DNA of 64,000 nt from Hyphomicrobiales bacterium (GTDB lineage: Bacteria; Pseudomonadota; Alphaproteobacteria; Rhizobiales; Rhizobiaceae). The notes beneath the pieces were generated by a model, which saw only the letters and a list, made by a program, of their open reading frames with translations, was not told the DNA's origin and did not search any database. The translations under genes and the position numbers were made by a program. Location of the stretch: contig UCMT01000027.1 of the NCBI GenBank assembly GCA_900473795.1, positions 1 to 64,000 on the forward strand, in the 5' to 3' direction. Below, one piece after another: positions 37,403-48,287 of this stretch. How positions within the stretch are numbered: position 1 is the first letter of the stretch; each line of letters starts with the position of its first letter.

Positions 37403-38758
37403 TTATTTCTTTCTGGCGGCCTTTTCGGCCTGATAACGCTCGCGCAGGATTTTCGCCCGGCCCGGCTTGATCTCCTGACGCGCGCGTCCGAAAGCAACGG
37501 CATCAGCCGGGACATCCTCCGTCACCACACTGCCGGAGGCAACCAGCGCACCGTCGCCAACCGAAACCGGCGCAACGAGAGAGGAGTTCGATCCGATGAA
37601 GGCGTTCGCGCCGATGCGGGTGACGTGTTTGTTGACGCCGTCATAGTTGCAGGTAATCGTGCCCGCACCGATATTGGTCTTTTCGCCGACGAAAGCGTCG
37701 CCGATATAGGTCAGGTGGTTGACCTTGGCGCCGGCGCCGATCTGCGCCTTCTTCACTTCACAGAAATTGCCGACTTTGGAATCGCGCCCAAGATTGGCAC
37801 CGGGGCGCAGCCGCGCATAGGGACCGACCGTAGCGCCGGCGCTGACATGGGCGCCTTCAAGATGGGAAAAGGCGTGAATGACCGCACCGCTCTCGACGGT
37901 GACGCCGGGGCCGAAGACCACGTTCGGTTCGATCATCACGTCCTGGCCGATCTCAGTGTCGAAGGCGAGGAAGACGGTTTCAGGGGCGATCATTGAAACG
38001 CCTGAGACCATCAATTCGTGACGGCGGCGCTTCTGCCAGACCGCCTCGATCAGGGCCAACTCCGCGCGGTTGTTGCAACCCATCAGTTCCGCTTCGGGCG
38101 CCTCCACGGCAATGGCCGTCCCCCCGCTTGCGCGAACGATCTCGACGATGTCGGTGAGGTAGTATTCGCCCTTGACGTTGGCATTGCCGATCTTGCCAAG
38201 CAGGTCCAATGCCTTCTTGCCATTGATCGCCATCAGCCCGCCGTTGCAATAGGTGATGCGTTTTTCCTCTTCGGACGCATCCTTCTGCTCGCGAATAGCC
38301 TGGAGCTCGCCGTTTTCGACGATCAACCTGCCATAGCCGCTGGGGTCTGCTGTCTGGAAGCCGATGACGACGACGTCAGTGCCCTCAGCTAGCGCCTTTC
38401 GGGCGACCATCAGCGGTGCGGCCGTGATCAGCGGCGTGTCGCCGAACACGACCAGGATGTCGTCATATCCCTTGGCGATCGCCTCCTTCGCCGCCAGAAC
38501 CGCGTGCCCGGTTCCAAGGCGTTCTGTTTGCAGGAAGGCCGAAATCTCGATGTCGCCGCGTTTCGCCGCCGACGTGACCTGATCCGCGTCCCGCCCGACC
38601 ACCAGCGCGACCGACGAAATGCCGGCATCGACGAGCGATTCGACCACATGCGCAATCATCGGCCGACCGCCGACCGGGTGCAGCACCTTGGACATGGAGG
38701 AGTTCATCCGCGTGCTTTCGCCCGCCGCCAAAATCACCGCCAAGCATGTTCGTGTCAT
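37403..38758 (-). CDS. glmU: Bifunctional GlmU uridylyltransferase/acetyltransferase
   Basis: GlmU acetylates glucosamine-1-phosphate and then couples it to UTP, giving UDP-N-acetylglucosamine. The 451-residue protein has the N-terminal pyrophosphorylase with [22 protein letters not shown] and the C-terminal left-handed beta-helix, with repeats of I/V-G-x4 type ([25 protein letters not shown]-type turns; [15 protein letters not shown]). The start [14 protein letters not shown] fits the family. It lies upstream of glmS in the same direction, so substrate synthesis is encoded in one cluster. It diverges from the 586-residue membrane protein gene. Confidence 0.97.
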   Translation of the reverse strand: MTRTCLAVILAAGESTRMNSSMSKVLHPVGGRPMIAHVVESLVDAGISSVALVVGRDADQVTSAAKRGDIEISAFLQTERLGTGHAVLAAKEAIAKGYDDILVVFGDTPLITAAPLMVARKALAEGTDVVVIGFQTADPSGYGRLIVENGELQAIREQKDASEEEKRITYCNGGLMAINGKKALDLLGKIGNANVKGEYYLTDIVEIVRASGGTAIAVEAPEAELMGCNNRAELALIEAVWQKRRRHELMVSGVSMIAPETVFLAFDTEIGQDVMIEPNVVFGPGVTVESGAVIHAFSHLEGAHVSAGATVGPYARLRPGANLGRDSKVGNFCEVKKAQIGAGAKVNHLTYIGDAFVGEKTNIGAGTITCNYDGVNKHVTRIGANAFIGSNSSLVAPVSVGDGALVASGSVVTEDVPADAVAFGRARQEIKPGRAKILRERYQAEKAARKK

Positions 38759-38935
38759 GCAAATTCTCCCGCTTTCATGGCTTCCCGCTTCACAGCCGGC
38801 ACGATTCTGCCCGTTACATAGCAGGAAGATATTGCAAGGAACATAATCCGGGCCAGCAGCGACCGTTAACCCGGATAAAACGCGATCATGTCATAAGCGG
38901 GAGCTGATCGTGTTTGACAGCTCCAATAGCCGGGA

Positions 38936-40696
38936 ATGATACGGACGATGCAGGCTCCCACCGACACAGTGTCGTCCGGCAGACGACCGAGACTTGGCGC
39001 GATCGTCGCCCGCAGGCCACTGACCGTCCTGGCGCTGACCGTCGGCTGCTTGCCCTTGGCGCTGATCGGAACCCTGGTCATGCCGATCGGTCCGATGTAT
39101 TGGGACCACTATATCTATCTCGACGCGGCAAACCGCATCTTCGACGGCCAGATCCCGTCCGTCGATTTCTTTGCCCCGGTCGGCGGGCTCGGCTACTATC
39201 TCTTTGCCGCATGGCTTTACCTGTTTCCAAACGGCCACGCGCTTCTCTTGTCGAGTTGGTCGATGATGACGGTGACCGTGCCGCTGATGGCGCTGGTTGT
39301 CTGGGACGTGCAGAAACGCTCGCCTGCCGTCGGCTATGCCCTGCTTCTCCCGTTCCTGTTCTTTTCGCTGCTGCCCTTCAACACGGGGGAATTCTACCCC
39401 TATCCCGGCTCAGACGGCTTCGGCATCTATAACCGCCAGATTTGCCAGCTGCTCTATGTCCTGGCCGCTAGTTTGGTCTTCGTCCGCGGGTGGCGAGTAC
39501 TGGCAGCGGTCACGGCGCTTGCGATGGTTGCCCTTCTCTTCACCAAGGTGACCGGCATCGCCGCGGGAACTGTCCTTTGCCTGATGGCGTTTCTGGCCGG
39601 GCGTTTGCCGTTGCGCGCAGCACTTGCGGCCGCAGCGGTATTTTTCGCGACGATCGGCCTTCTTGAGCTCGCCACCGGTATCGTTTCCGCCTATGCCGCG
39701 GACATCCGGTCTCTGATCCTGATCAACGACGCCAGCCTGTTGCCACGTCTCATGCAGGCGGCGTCGATCAATTTCGGGGTGATCCTCAGCTGTGGCATTC
39801 TCGCTTTGGCTTTGTTTTTCAATGAATTCGCCGTCTTCGTTGAGAGGATGCGAGCCTTTGCCGCAAAACCACGTTTTGCGTCGCTCGCTGCTGTCGCCGA
39901 CCAATCATTCTTCTGGCTGGCGAGTTTCGTCATCGCGGGCCTTCTCTTCGAAAGCCAGAACACCGGCAGCCAGGCCTTCATTTTCCTCTGGCCGCTGTTG
40001 CTCGCGATTCTACTGGAAAGCTACCGGCGCAAGGGGCCGTCAGTCGCATTTGCAGTGATCGCGGTCGCCGCATTGGGCGCCGCACTGCCGCCAGCGCTCA
40101 CGGTCGCCCAAAAAGCAGCACGCGCCTGGATCGGCGCCGTCAACACTGTGCCAATCGAAAACCGGAACCTGAAAGGCATGGGCGCCGTCAGTGTTCGCGA
40201 CATCCTCAACCAGCGGGCGGAACGCCTGCGGGCGAACTATGTCGACTATCGTGCAACCTACGAAGCATTGGCCTCCGCCAACGAACTGCCCTCATTCCTG
40301 CTCCACAGCGACCTGGATTTCCAGGTGCTCTGGCTCCAAACAGTCGATGGCGCGATCGCCGCGATCGGCGACTACGAGGCTGCCAACAAGGTCCGGTTCG
40401 AGACGATCATGACGATCGATTTCACCAATCCCTTCCCTTGGCTGATGGGTCGCCACGCCCCCAAACACCTCGCCATCGGCGCGGATCCGTATCGCGCCGT
40501 GCCGCCGCCGGATCAGCGCGCGCGCGACGCGGTCGCCGCTGTCGATCTCGCCCTTTACCCGACCTGCCCGCCGACCGCGGCGCGGCTCAAGCTTTTGAAA
40601 CTCTACGAGCCGGCCCTTGCTGCCGGTCACCGCCGCATCACGTTGACGCCCTGTTTCGACGCCTTCGTGCGCAACGGGCTTGCCGTCCGACCTTGA
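38936..40696 (+). CDS. Polytopic membrane protein, GT-C-like
   Basis: The 586-residue product has about eleven predicted transmembrane helices over residues 25-385 and a soluble C-terminal domain (about 390-586). The first loop reads YWDHYIYLDAANRIFDGQ and PSVDFFAPVGGLGYYLFAAW, where acidic residues early in the first external loop resemble GT-C glycosyltransferases such as ArnT/PMT-type proteins. I cannot name a family with confidence, and it could act in cell-envelope sugar transfer. The start is uncertain between 38936 (MIRTMQAP) and 38948 (MQAP). No clear operon partner is seen, and its stop is three bases from the convergent Na/Pi gene. Confidence 0.7.
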   Translation: MIRTMQAPTDTVSSGRRPRLGAIVARRPLTVLALTVGCLPLALIGTLVMPIGPMYWDHYIYLDAANRIFDGQIPSVDFFAPVGGLGYYLFAAWLYLFPNGHALLLSSWSMMTVTVPLMALVVWDVQKRSPAVGYALLLPFLFFSLLPFNTGEFYPYPGSDGFGIYNRQICQLLYVLAASLVFVRGWRVLAAVTALAMVALLFTKVTGIAAGTVLCLMAFLAGRLPLRAALAAAAVFFATIGLLELATGIVSAYAADIRSLILINDASLLPRLMQAASINFGVILSCGILALALFFNEFAVFVERMRAFAAKPRFASLAAVADQSFFWLASFVIAGLLFESQNTGSQAFIFLWPLLLAILLESYRRKGPSVAFAVIAVAALGAALPPALTVAQKAARAWIGAVNTVPIENRNLKGMGAVSVRDILNQRAERLRANYVDYRATYEALASANELPSFLLHSDLDFQVLWLQTVDGAIAAIGDYEAANKVRFETIMTIDFTNPFPWLMGRHAPKHLAIGADPYRAVPPPDQRARDAVAAVDLALYPTCPPTAARLKLLKLYEPALAAGHRRITLTPCFDAFVRNGLAVRP

Positions 40697-40699
40697 CCC

Positions 40700-42346
40700 T
40701 TATCGCGGCAGCCGCAGCCGGCTCTCCGTCAGAAGCCCGCCCTCGTCGAGAATAGGGTGGGCGACCGAAACGATATGCGCGTTGATACGCTTGAGATCGC
40801 GCAGGATGTCGAGATGCAGCGAACTCGTCTGCAGGCTATCGGCGCGGCCGTCGCGCAGACGCTCCAGATGACGCTCCGACGACCGCTTCTCCATGTGGCG
40901 GACATCGACCTTCACCTCCATCAGATGGCGCGCGAGATCTGCATCCCGCGTGACGAAGATGGTCTGGGCGATCCGCAGATTGTCGATCGTCAAATTGAAG
41001 AGCGTCTTCAGTTCCTGGTAGCCCTCTTCCGAAAACTTCAGCCCGTTGTCGATCTTCTTCTTCACCTGCTCGGTCAGGCTTTTCTCAATGATATCGCCCA
41101 TATGCTCGAGGTTGATCGCATAGTCGATGATGACGATGGAACGCCGGCCGTGTTCATCGTTCAAACCGCCGCGCCCAAGCCGCGACAAATAGAGCTTGAC
41201 CTCCTGCTGCAGCACATCGACCTGCTTCTCGAGTTTTGCGACGTCCCGGAGCTCCTTGAGATCATTGTGATGAAAGGCGTTCATCGACGCGATCAGCATC
41301 CTCTCTATCAAATCGCCGACACGCAGCACCTCTCGGGTCGCCCCCGAGAGCGCGATAACAGGCGTCGTCAGCGCACGATCATCGAGGTAGAGCGGTCCCG
41401 TCTCCGCTTTCGGCTCGTCCGGAATGAGCCGGAGCATGGCGCCAGACAGGAGCGACGAAAACGGCCAGGCGGCAATGGCAAGCGCGATGTTGAACAACAG
41501 ATGGATGTCGACCGGCAGTTTTGCCGGGGAAAGAGAGAGCGTCTGAAGGAACTCCGCAACGGGCCCCGCAAGCGGCAATGCTATGGCGCAACCGATCGCG
41601 CGAACGGCGAGATTGCCGGCCGTCACACGACGGGCCGACGCCGAGGCGGACAGCGTGGCGATGAAGGGCGGGATCGCGCCGCCGAGATTTGCGCCAAGGA
41701 CAAGCGCGATCGTCAGACCCGAAGACAGAATGCCCGCGGCCGAGAGCGACAGGATGAGAACGACGACAGCCAGGCTCGAGGAGGAGATGAAAGCCAGAGC
41801 GGCGGCAAAAAGCAGCGCGACGGGCCAGGCGGTGTCAAGCATGGTGAGGAAAGCGGCGAGTGCTGGCGATTCCCGCATCGGCTCTGTCGCCAGCCCGAGT
41901 AGATGCAGCGACAACAGCATCAAGCCGATGCCGACGAGTGCTGTCCCCGCTCCCTGCCTGGCGCTCGACCGCCCTGCCCGATAAAGCAGCACACCGCCGA
42001 GAATGAGCAGCGGCGAAAGCCAGTCGACACCGGTTGCAACAATCCAGGCCGTTACCGCCGTGCCGACATTGGCGCCGAGCAGCACGATCTGGGCCATCCG
42101 GGCGCGCACAAGCCCCTTTTCGACGAAAGAGGCAATCATCAGTGCCGTCGCGGTCGAGCTCTGCAACGCGATCGTCGCGACGAAACCTGCCAGAAACGAA
42201 CGCGCCTGTCCGCTTGTGCCCTGGGCCAGTCCCGTCCTGAGCCTGATCCCGAACGCGCGCGTCGCGCCTTCCTTGACCTGGGAAAGGCCAAAGAGCAGCA
42301 GCGCGACTGCTCCGAACAGGTTGATCATGACGATGGTAGATTCCAT
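40700..42346 (-). CDS. Na/Pi-cotransporter family protein
   Basis: The 548-residue product has two Na/Pi-cotransporter repeats in the N-terminal membrane part (GAVALLLFGLSQVKEGATRAFG, ALQSSTATALMIASF, GANVGTAVTAW, then GANLGGAIPPFIATL in the second). The C-terminal half is a PhoU-like helical domain (about 350-548, GDLIERMLIASMNAFHHN). This is the NptA-like bacterial architecture for phosphate uptake or efflux, with the PhoU-like part probably regulatory. The ATG at 42346 gives MESTIVMINLFGA, the family start; the frame continues upstream to 42442 without helix-like or family-like content. A PHO box was not found. Confidence 0.9.
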   Translation of the reverse strand: MESTIVMINLFGAVALLLFGLSQVKEGATRAFGIRLRTGLAQGTSGQARSFLAGFVATIALQSSTATALMIASFVEKGLVRARMAQIVLLGANVGTAVTAWIVATGVDWLSPLLILGGVLLYRAGRSSARQGAGTALVGIGLMLLSLHLLGLATEPMRESPALAAFLTMLDTAWPVALLFAAALAFISSSSLAVVVLILSLSAAGILSSGLTIALVLGANLGGAIPPFIATLSASASARRVTAGNLAVRAIGCAIALPLAGPVAEFLQTLSLSPAKLPVDIHLLFNIALAIAAWPFSSLLSGAMLRLIPDEPKAETGPLYLDDRALTTPVIALSGATREVLRVGDLIERMLIASMNAFHHNDLKELRDVAKLEKQVDVLQQEVKLYLSRLGRGGLNDEHGRRSIVIIDYAINLEHMGDIIEKSLTEQVKKKIDNGLKFSEEGYQELKTLFNLTIDNLRIAQTIFVTRDADLARHLMEVKVDVRHMEKRSSERHLERLRDGRADSLQTSSLHLDILRDLKRINAHIVSVAHPILDEGGLLTESRLRLPR

Positions 42347-42729
42347 ATAGGCACTCCGGCTTTCCCGCCAAGGCTGCTTCGCGACAAGGCGAGTCGGCAT
42401 ACTCTGGTGGATCAACATTAGCAGTTTCAGACACGCGATCACGCGTTCAATGGCCGATTGTGACAGAAATTTTTCAATTGCCGGCTAATAATTCCGACAT
42501 GAAAGGGCCTTGCAACGGCAGGCGACACAAAGGTTCTGTGCCGGGCGGAAAGTCCTCGATGCCCGGCCGCAAGCGCCGGCCATCGGCGTCGCGCCATTTC
42601 GCGCTGACCGGAGCCCCGTTTTGCCGATTTTTTTGCGTGTTCCGACCCTTCAATTCCGCACCGGATTGCTCTAAGGAACGAAACCGGTAGCCGTCCGGCG
42701 GCCTGAATTGCGACGAGGTATGCAGTCCC
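42347..42729. other. Divergent promoter region, Na/Pi gene and ppiD
   Basis: The 383-base gap separates two divergent genes. It contains a weak hairpin (CCGGC 42563-42567 with GCCGG 42575-42579) and a TTTTTTT tract near 42629-42635. An open frame at 42460-42690 has no family similarity and a poor start. I see no convincing small gene, terminator or known RNA family here. Confidence 0.4.
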
Positions 42730-44625
42730 ATGCTTGAATTTCTCCGAAGAGCCGCCCAGACCTGGGTTGTCAAAGGCCTTATGGCCCTTCTTGTTGTGTC
42801 TTTCGGTGTCTGGGGTGTATCCACGTCGCTCGTCTCGGGTTCTGCCGATGCGGTGGTGACGGTTGGCGACGTCAAGGTCTCTCCGAGCGATTTCCGCCTC
42901 GCCTATGAACGGCAGGTCGCCCAGCTTTCCCGGCAGTTCGGCACGCGCCTGAGCCGCGAGCAGGCCAAGGCATTCGGCGTCGAAGCGCAGGTCTATTCGC
43001 AGCTCGTCGCGGGTGCTACGCTCGACCAGCTTTCCAATGACATGAACCTCGGCCTGTCCCAGGACCGGCTGGCAACATTGATCAGCGACGACCCGGCCTT
43101 TCGCGGCGTCAACGGCCAGTTCGACCGCCTGACCTTCTCGAGCGTCCTGCGCAACGCCGGACTACGCGAAAAGGATTACATCAACAATCGCAGCCAGGTT
43201 GCCGTGCGCTCGCAGATCGTCGAAGCGCTGTCCGATGGCTACATCCCGCCGAAGGTACTGGGCGACGCGCTGCGCCAATACCGCAACCAGACGCGCACGA
43301 TCGACTATCTGCTGCTGTCGAATGCCAACATCGACCCGGTCAAGGCTCCGTCCGACGAGGTGTTGAAACCATGGTTTGAAACTCACAAGGCAGACTACCG
43401 TGCGCCGGAATTCCGCAAGATCAGCTATGTGAAGCTGGAACCCTCCGACATCGCCGATCCCGCATCGGTGACCGACGAAGAAATCCGCGCCGACTACGAC
43501 AAGCGCAAGGACAGCTTCCGGACACCGGAAACACGCACCGTCGAACAGCTTTCCTTCCCCTCGCGTGCAGAAGCTGACGCTGCGGCAGTCAAACTGTCCG
43601 CGGGCACCAGTTACGACCAGTTGGTAACCGCTGCCGGAAAGACCGCCAGCGACGTCCTGCTCGGCGACTTCACCCGCGACCGCATGCCCGACGCCAAGCT
43701 CGCCGATGCGGCCTTTGCGGTCAAGGCGGACGGCCAGACCACACCGGTCATCGATGGCGCCTTCGGCCCGATCATCCTGCGCGTAACCAACATCAAGCCG
43801 GAAACCCTTCGCGGTTTCGACGACGTCAAGGAAGAGCTGCGCAAGGATTTGGCCCTTTCCAACGCCGCCGATGAGATCATGGGGATCCATGACAAGTTCG
43901 AGGACGCCCGCGTTTCCGGCGCATCCATGCAGGAGGCGGCCAGCCAGACCAATCTCAAGCTCGTCGTCCTCAACGCCGTCGATGCACGCGGCAATGATGC
44001 CGAAGGCGAGGAAATCGTCGGTATTCCTGAAGCGAAGACCCTGCTCAGCGAGGCTTTCAAGGCCGAGGTGGGGGCGGAAACCCTGCCGGTCAATCTCGGC
44101 CGCGATGGTTATGTCTGGTTCGACGTGGAAGAAATCACGCCCGCGCGTGACCGGACGCTCGACGAGGCGCGCGAGAAGGTCGTCGCCGACTGGACGGCAG
44201 AACAGCAGCGCAACGCTCTCGCCGCCAAGGCAACTGAACTGAAGGGCCGGGTCGAAAAGGGCGAGACGCTGGCGGCGATTGCCGCCGAGCTCGGCATCGC
44301 AGTCGAAACGAAGTCGGGTCTGCGGCGCTCGAGCGAAGACGCGGCCCTGAGCCCCGCGGCGGTCACTGCCGCGTTCGGCGGCGCGAACGGTCTCGTTGCC
44401 AATGCGCCCGGCATCGGTGGCGAAGGCCAGATCCTGTTGAAAGTGACGGAAGTCGACGACGACAACCCTGGCGATGCGCTCGACAATGATGACCGGCAGA
44501 TCAACGCCATCGCCCAGGCCAGTGGCGACGACATCCTCGATCAGATGGTCAGCGAGCTCCAGAAGGGTTACGGTGTGGCGATCAATCAGCAGCTCGCAGA
44601 CCTCGCCCTGTCGCAGCAGCGGTAA
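42730..44625 (+). CDS. ppiD: PpiD-type periplasmic chaperone/isomerase
   Basis: PpiD is an inner-membrane-anchored SurA-like protein that meets newly exported chains at the Sec translocon. The 631-residue protein has an N-terminal anchor (residues 10-35, TWVVKGLMALLVVSFGVWGV), SurA-N-like helices, and a parvulin-like rotamase region (about residues 200-360). The region KISYVKLEPSDIADPAS precedes the parvulin part, and KLADAAFAVKADGQTTPVIDG and FGPIILRVT are within it. A helical C-terminal tail follows. It lies 18 bases ahead of trpD and is probably co-transcribed with it. Confidence 0.88.
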   Translation: MLEFLRRAAQTWVVKGLMALLVVSFGVWGVSTSLVSGSADAVVTVGDVKVSPSDFRLAYERQVAQLSRQFGTRLSREQAKAFGVEAQVYSQLVAGATLDQLSNDMNLGLSQDRLATLISDDPAFRGVNGQFDRLTFSSVLRNAGLREKDYINNRSQVAVRSQIVEALSDGYIPPKVLGDALRQYRNQTRTIDYLLLSNANIDPVKAPSDEVLKPWFETHKADYRAPEFRKISYVKLEPSDIADPASVTDEEIRADYDKRKDSFRTPETRTVEQLSFPSRAEADAAAVKLSAGTSYDQLVTAAGKTASDVLLGDFTRDRMPDAKLADAAFAVKADGQTTPVIDGAFGPIILRVTNIKPETLRGFDDVKEELRKDLALSNAADEIMGIHDKFEDARVSGASMQEAASQTNLKLVVLNAVDARGNDAEGEEIVGIPEAKTLLSEAFKAEVGAETLPVNLGRDGYVWFDVEEITPARDRTLDEAREKVVADWTAEQQRNALAAKATELKGRVEKGETLAAIAAELGIAVETKSGLRRSSEDAALSPAAVTAAFGGANGLVANAPGIGGEGQILLKVTEVDDDNPGDALDNDDRQINAIAQASGDDILDQMVSELQKGYGVAINQQLADLALSQQR

Positions 44626-44643
44626 AGCAAAGGAAAGACCTGC

Positions 44644-45657
44644 ATGCCGGATTTGAAGCCTTTTGTCGCCAAGGCCGCAGCGGGAGAGGCGCTGAACCGC
44701 GAGGATGCACGCGCCGCGTTCGAGATCATCATGTCGGGCGAAGCAACGCCTTCGCAGATCGGCGGCTTCCTGATGGCGCTGCGCGTGCGCGGCGAGACGG
44801 TGGATGAGATCGTTGGTGCGGTTGGCGCCATGCGGGCACGCATGCTGACCGTCGAGGCGCCGGCCGACGCCATCGATATCGTTGGAACCGGCGGTGACGG
44901 CGCCGGGACCTACAATATTTCGACGCTGGCGGCAGTGATCGTTGCCGGTGCCGGTGTGCCGGTGGCCAAGCACGGCAACCGCGCTCTGAGCTCCAAGTCC
45001 GGTACGGCGGACGCGCTGTCCTGCCTCGGCGTCAAGCTCGATATCGATCCCGAGGCCATTTCGCGCTGCATTTCGCAAGCCGGCCTCGGTTTCATGTTCG
45101 CTCAACAACATCATTCGGCCATGCGCCATGTCGGCCCGACTCGCGTCGAACTCGGCACGCGGACGATCTTCAATCTGCTTGGTCCCCTGTCGAATCCGGC
45201 TGGTGTGACACGGCAGCTCGTCGGCGTCTTTGCGCCGCATTGGCTTGTTCCGGTCGCCGAAGTGCTGCGCGATCTCGGTTCGACGAGCGTCTGGGTCGTG
45301 CATGGCGAGGGCCTGGACGAGATTACCACGACCGGCGTGACGCAGGTTGCGGCGCTCGAAAACGGCGCTATCCGCACCTTCGAATTGACGCCCGGCGATT
45401 TCGGGCTGGAAACCGTTTTGCTTGCCGATCTCAAGGGGGGCGACGGAGCCCACAATGCCGAGGCGCTCAAGGGTGTGCTCGAGGGCGATGCAACGCCCTA
45501 CCGAGATATCGCGCTTGCCAACGCCGCCGCCTCGCTGGTGATTGCCGGCCGCGCCGCTGACCTGCGGGAAGGCATGGATCTCGCCCGTCAGTCGCTCACA
45601 AGCGGCGCGGCGAATGCAACGCTGGAACGGCTTATCCGCGTCTCGAACGCGGCGTAA
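44644..45657 (+). CDS. trpD: Anthranilate phosphoribosyltransferase
   Basis: TrpD joins anthranilate to PRPP, the second step of tryptophan synthesis. The 337-residue protein contains the [21 protein letters not shown]-binding motif (about residues 81-97), [42 protein letters not shown], and [13 protein letters not shown]. The start ATG ([12 protein letters not shown]) follows AAAGGAAAGAC. trpC follows after 11 bases, then moaC and moeA, the usual rhizobial order. trpE, trpA and trpB must lie elsewhere. Confidence 0.98.
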   Translation: MPDLKPFVAKAAAGEALNREDARAAFEIIMSGEATPSQIGGFLMALRVRGETVDEIVGAVGAMRARMLTVEAPADAIDIVGTGGDGAGTYNISTLAAVIVAGAGVPVAKHGNRALSSKSGTADALSCLGVKLDIDPEAISRCISQAGLGFMFAQQHHSAMRHVGPTRVELGTRTIFNLLGPLSNPAGVTRQLVGVFAPHWLVPVAEVLRDLGSTSVWVVHGEGLDEITTTGVTQVAALENGAIRTFELTPGDFGLETVLLADLKGGDGAHNAEALKGVLEGDATPYRDIALANAAASLVIAGRAADLREGMDLARQSLTSGAANATLERLIRVSNAA

Positions 45658-45668
45658 GGAGAAATTCG

Positions 45669-46484
45669 ATGGCCGACATTCTGCAGAAGATCGAGATCTA
45701 CAAGCGCGAGGAAATCGCCGCAGCCAAGGCCAAAGTCAGTCTTGCGGACTTGAAATCGATGGCCGCGGAGCAGGAAGCGCCGCGTGGGTTCTTCAAGGCT
45801 CTCGAAGCGAAGCTTGCCCAAGGCCGTTTCGGGCTGATCGCCGAGATCAAGAAGGCAAGCCCCTCCAAAGGTCTCATCCGTGCGGATTTCAACCCGCCGG
45901 CTCTTGCAAAGGCCTACGAAGCTGGCGGTGCTGCCTGCCTTTCGGTGCTGACCGACAGTCCGAGCTTTCAGGGCGCGCCCGAATTCCTGACGTCCGCGCG
46001 AAACGCCTGTTCGCTTCCAGCGCTGCGTAAAGACTTCATGTTCGACACCTATCAGGTTCACGAGGCCCGCGCCTGGGGTGCCGATTGCATCCTGCTGATC
46101 ATGGCATCGCTCAACGACAGCGATGCACAAAGGCTGGAGGACGAGGCGTTTTCGCTGGGCATGGACGTGCTTGTCGAGGTCCATGACGAGGACGAACTCG
46201 TGCGCGCGCTGAAACTCGCTTCGCCGCTCGTCGGCATCAACAATCGCAACCTGAAGACCTTCGAGGTCGATATAGCGCTCTCCGAGAAGCTTGCGCCACT
46301 GGTTCCCGCCGACAGGCTGCTGGTCGGCGAAAGCGGCATCTTCACGCATGAGGACTGCACCCGGCTGGCAAAAAGCGGCATCTCGACCTTCCTCGTCGGC
46401 GAGAGCCTGATGCGCAAGGACGATGTCACGGCCGCGACGCGCGCCCTTCTCACCGGTAGCGCCGACATTCTGGCCGCCGAGTGA
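45669..46484 (+). CDS. trpC: Indole-3-glycerol phosphate synthase
   Basis: TrpC closes the indole ring in tryptophan synthesis. The 271-residue TIM-barrel protein has [16 protein letters not shown] (catalytic Lys), [20 protein letters not shown], and [14 protein letters not shown], with [10 protein letters not shown] near the end. It is the monofunctional form, separate from TrpF. Its stop TGA overlaps the moaC ATG by one base (TGATG), so tryptophan and molybdenum-cofactor genes are translationally coupled here. Confidence 0.98.
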   Translation: MADILQKIEIYKREEIAAAKAKVSLADLKSMAAEQEAPRGFFKALEAKLAQGRFGLIAEIKKASPSKGLIRADFNPPALAKAYEAGGAACLSVLTDSPSFQGAPEFLTSARNACSLPALRKDFMFDTYQVHEARAWGADCILLIMASLNDSDAQRLEDEAFSLGMDVLVEVHDEDELVRALKLASPLVGINNRNLKTFEVDIALSEKLAPLVPADRLLVGESGIFTHEDCTRLAKSGISTFLVGESLMRKDDVTAATRALLTGSADILAAE

Positions 46485-46972
46485 TGTCCAAGCCCTCCCT
46501 CACCCATGTCGGCGCCGGCGGCGAGGCCAATATGGTTGACGTCGGCGACAAGGAAGAAACCGTCCGCATTGCCGTTGCCGAGGGATATGTCCGGATGCGG
46601 CCGGAAACACTCGACCTCATTCTCAAGGGCAACGCCAAGAAAGGCGATGTGATCGCCACCGCGCGTCTCGCCGGCATCATGGCGGCCAAGCAGACGGCCA
46701 ATCTCATCCCGCTCTGTCATCCGCTGATGCTTTCCAAGGTCTCCGTGGAGATTACTCCGGACGAGGCCCTGCCCGGCCTGCGGATCGAGACGATGGCCAA
46801 GCTCACAGGCCGCACCGGCGTCGAAATGGAAGCGCTGACTGCCGCGAGCGTTGCCTGCCTGACGATCTACGACATGGCCAAGGCAGCCGACCGGGAGATG
46901 GAGATCGGCGGCATCCGGCTTGCGCGGAAATCCGGCGGCCGCTCGGGCGATTATGTCCGCAAGGAGGGCTGA
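46484..46972 (+). CDS. moaC: Cyclic pyranopterin monophosphate synthase
   Basis: MoaC converts the MoaA product into cyclic pyranopterin monophosphate, early in molybdenum-cofactor synthesis. The 162-residue protein contains [38 protein letters not shown] and [25 protein letters not shown], with conserved Lys/His/Glu residues. The ATG at 46484 overlaps the trpC stop; a GTG three bases earlier is also possible. Its own stop overlaps moeA by one base. Confidence 0.97.
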   Translation: MSKPSLTHVGAGGEANMVDVGDKEETVRIAVAEGYVRMRPETLDLILKGNAKKGDVIATARLAGIMAAKQTANLIPLCHPLMLSKVSVEITPDEALPGLRIETMAKLTGRTGVEMEALTAASVACLTIYDMAKAADREMEIGGIRLARKSGGRSGDYVRKEG

Positions 46973-48195
46973 TGGCTTTGCTGCCTGTTTCGGATGCGCT
47001 GGACAGGTTGCTCCGTGGAGCAGCGCCTATACGGCATTCTGAAATGATCGGGCTGCACGCTGCTGCGGGGCGCGTGCTGGCAGAGGATGTCGCCGCACGG
47101 CTGACGCATCCGGCCTTCGACAACTCCGCCATGGACGGTTATGCCGGACGCCACGAAGACTTTGCCGTCGTCGGCGCTGAGTTGACCGTCATCGGCCAGT
47201 CGGCTGCGGGACGCGGCTTTGCAGGGCATGTCGGCCCAGGCGAGGTCGTGCGTATCTTCACCGGCGCACCCGTTCCGTCCGGCGCCGATACGGTGCTGAT
47301 CCAGGAAGATGCGGAGATTATTGCCGACAAGCGCATCCGCACCACCTTCGATCCCGGAAAGGGCCGCCATATCCGTTGGAAGGGGCAGGATTTTCGTGCT
47401 GGTGACGTGGTGTTGCGGAAAGGCCAGTTGCTGGATGCTGGGCGACTGACTGTCGCCGCCGGCATGAACCACCCGGAGCTCCCGGTTTTCGTGCGCCCGA
47501 AAGTGGCGATCCTCGCGACCGGCGACGAACTCCTGCCCCCCGGGAGCCTCCCGGGACCGGACCAGATTATCGCTTCGAACACCTATGGTGTCGCTACGAT
47601 CGCGCGCGACAACAGTGCCGAGGTCATCGATCTGGGGATCGTGCGCGACGATAAGGCGGCCATCGCGGCGGCAGTCGCCGAGGCACGCGCTGCGGGCGCG
47701 GATGTGCTGGTCACCCTTGGAGGCGCTTCGGTCGGAGATCACGATCTGGTCCAATCGACGCTGGTCGCAAGCGGCATGAGGCTCGATTTCTGGCAGATCG
47801 CCATGCGCCCCGGCAAGCCGTTGATGGTCGGGACGCTCGACGGCATGACGGTGCTGGGCCTGCCGGGAAACCCGGTATCGAGCCTCGTCTGCGCCCTGCT
47901 GTTCCTCGAACCGCTGCTGCGCCATCTCGGCTCCCTGCCCGCGCGCGACCGCGGCGGCAAGGCAAAGACTGCGACCACCCTTCCGGCCAACGACAAGCGC
48001 CAGGACTATGTGCGCGCGCGGCTGTCGCGCGACAGCGATGGAACACTCAAGACGGAGACGTTTACACGTCAGGATTCCTCGATGATGCACGTCTTTGCCC
48101 AGTCCGATTGCCTGATCATCCGGGCGCCTTTTGCGCCGGAAGCGGCAGCCGGCACAATCTGCGATGTCATGATCCTGCGGCACCCGGCTCTCTAA
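46972..48195 (+). CDS. moeA: Molybdopterin molybdotransferase MoeA
   Basis: MoeA inserts molybdate into adenylylated molybdopterin. The 407-residue protein has SAMDGYAGRHED (about residue 44), GEVVRIFTGAPVPSGADTV, ATGDELLPPGSLPGP, LGGASVGDHDLVQ and GLPGNPVSSLVC, all conserved in the MoeA/gephyrin fold. Its ATG overlaps the moaC stop (TGATG), so it is translationally coupled. A 48-residue membrane-protein gene, and not lexA, follows on the same strand after 92 bases. Confidence 0.96.
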   Translation: MALLPVSDALDRLLRGAAPIRHSEMIGLHAAAGRVLAEDVAARLTHPAFDNSAMDGYAGRHEDFAVVGAELTVIGQSAAGRGFAGHVGPGEVVRIFTGAPVPSGADTVLIQEDAEIIADKRIRTTFDPGKGRHIRWKGQDFRAGDVVLRKGQLLDAGRLTVAAGMNHPELPVFVRPKVAILATGDELLPPGSLPGPDQIIASNTYGVATIARDNSAEVIDLGIVRDDKAAIAAAVAEARAAGADVLVTLGGASVGDHDLVQSTLVASGMRLDFWQIAMRPGKPLMVGTLDGMTVLGLPGNPVSSLVCALLFLEPLLRHLGSLPARDRGGKAKTATTLPANDKRQDYVRARLSRDSDGTLKTETFTRQDSSMMHVFAQSDCLIIRAPFAPEAAAGTICDVMILRHPAL

Positions 48196-48287
48196 CCGCT
48201 TCTTCCTCGACTTTCCGCCCTTCCCGAACGCCCGCGTGCGCCTATCTACTGTCAAGTAAATGACGGTCGCGCAGGGAAGGAACCGCC

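Noticed and set aside
38820..38870. GGAAC upstream of the GT-C-like gene as an EcfG promoter
   Set aside because: The CGTT that follows is about 21 bases away, outside the 16-17 base spacer.
42460..42690. Possible 76-residue protein upstream of ppiD
   Set aside because: Composition is Arg/Pro/Ser-rich, the start has no good ribosome-binding site, and it lies in a promoter gap. It looks like a chance frame.
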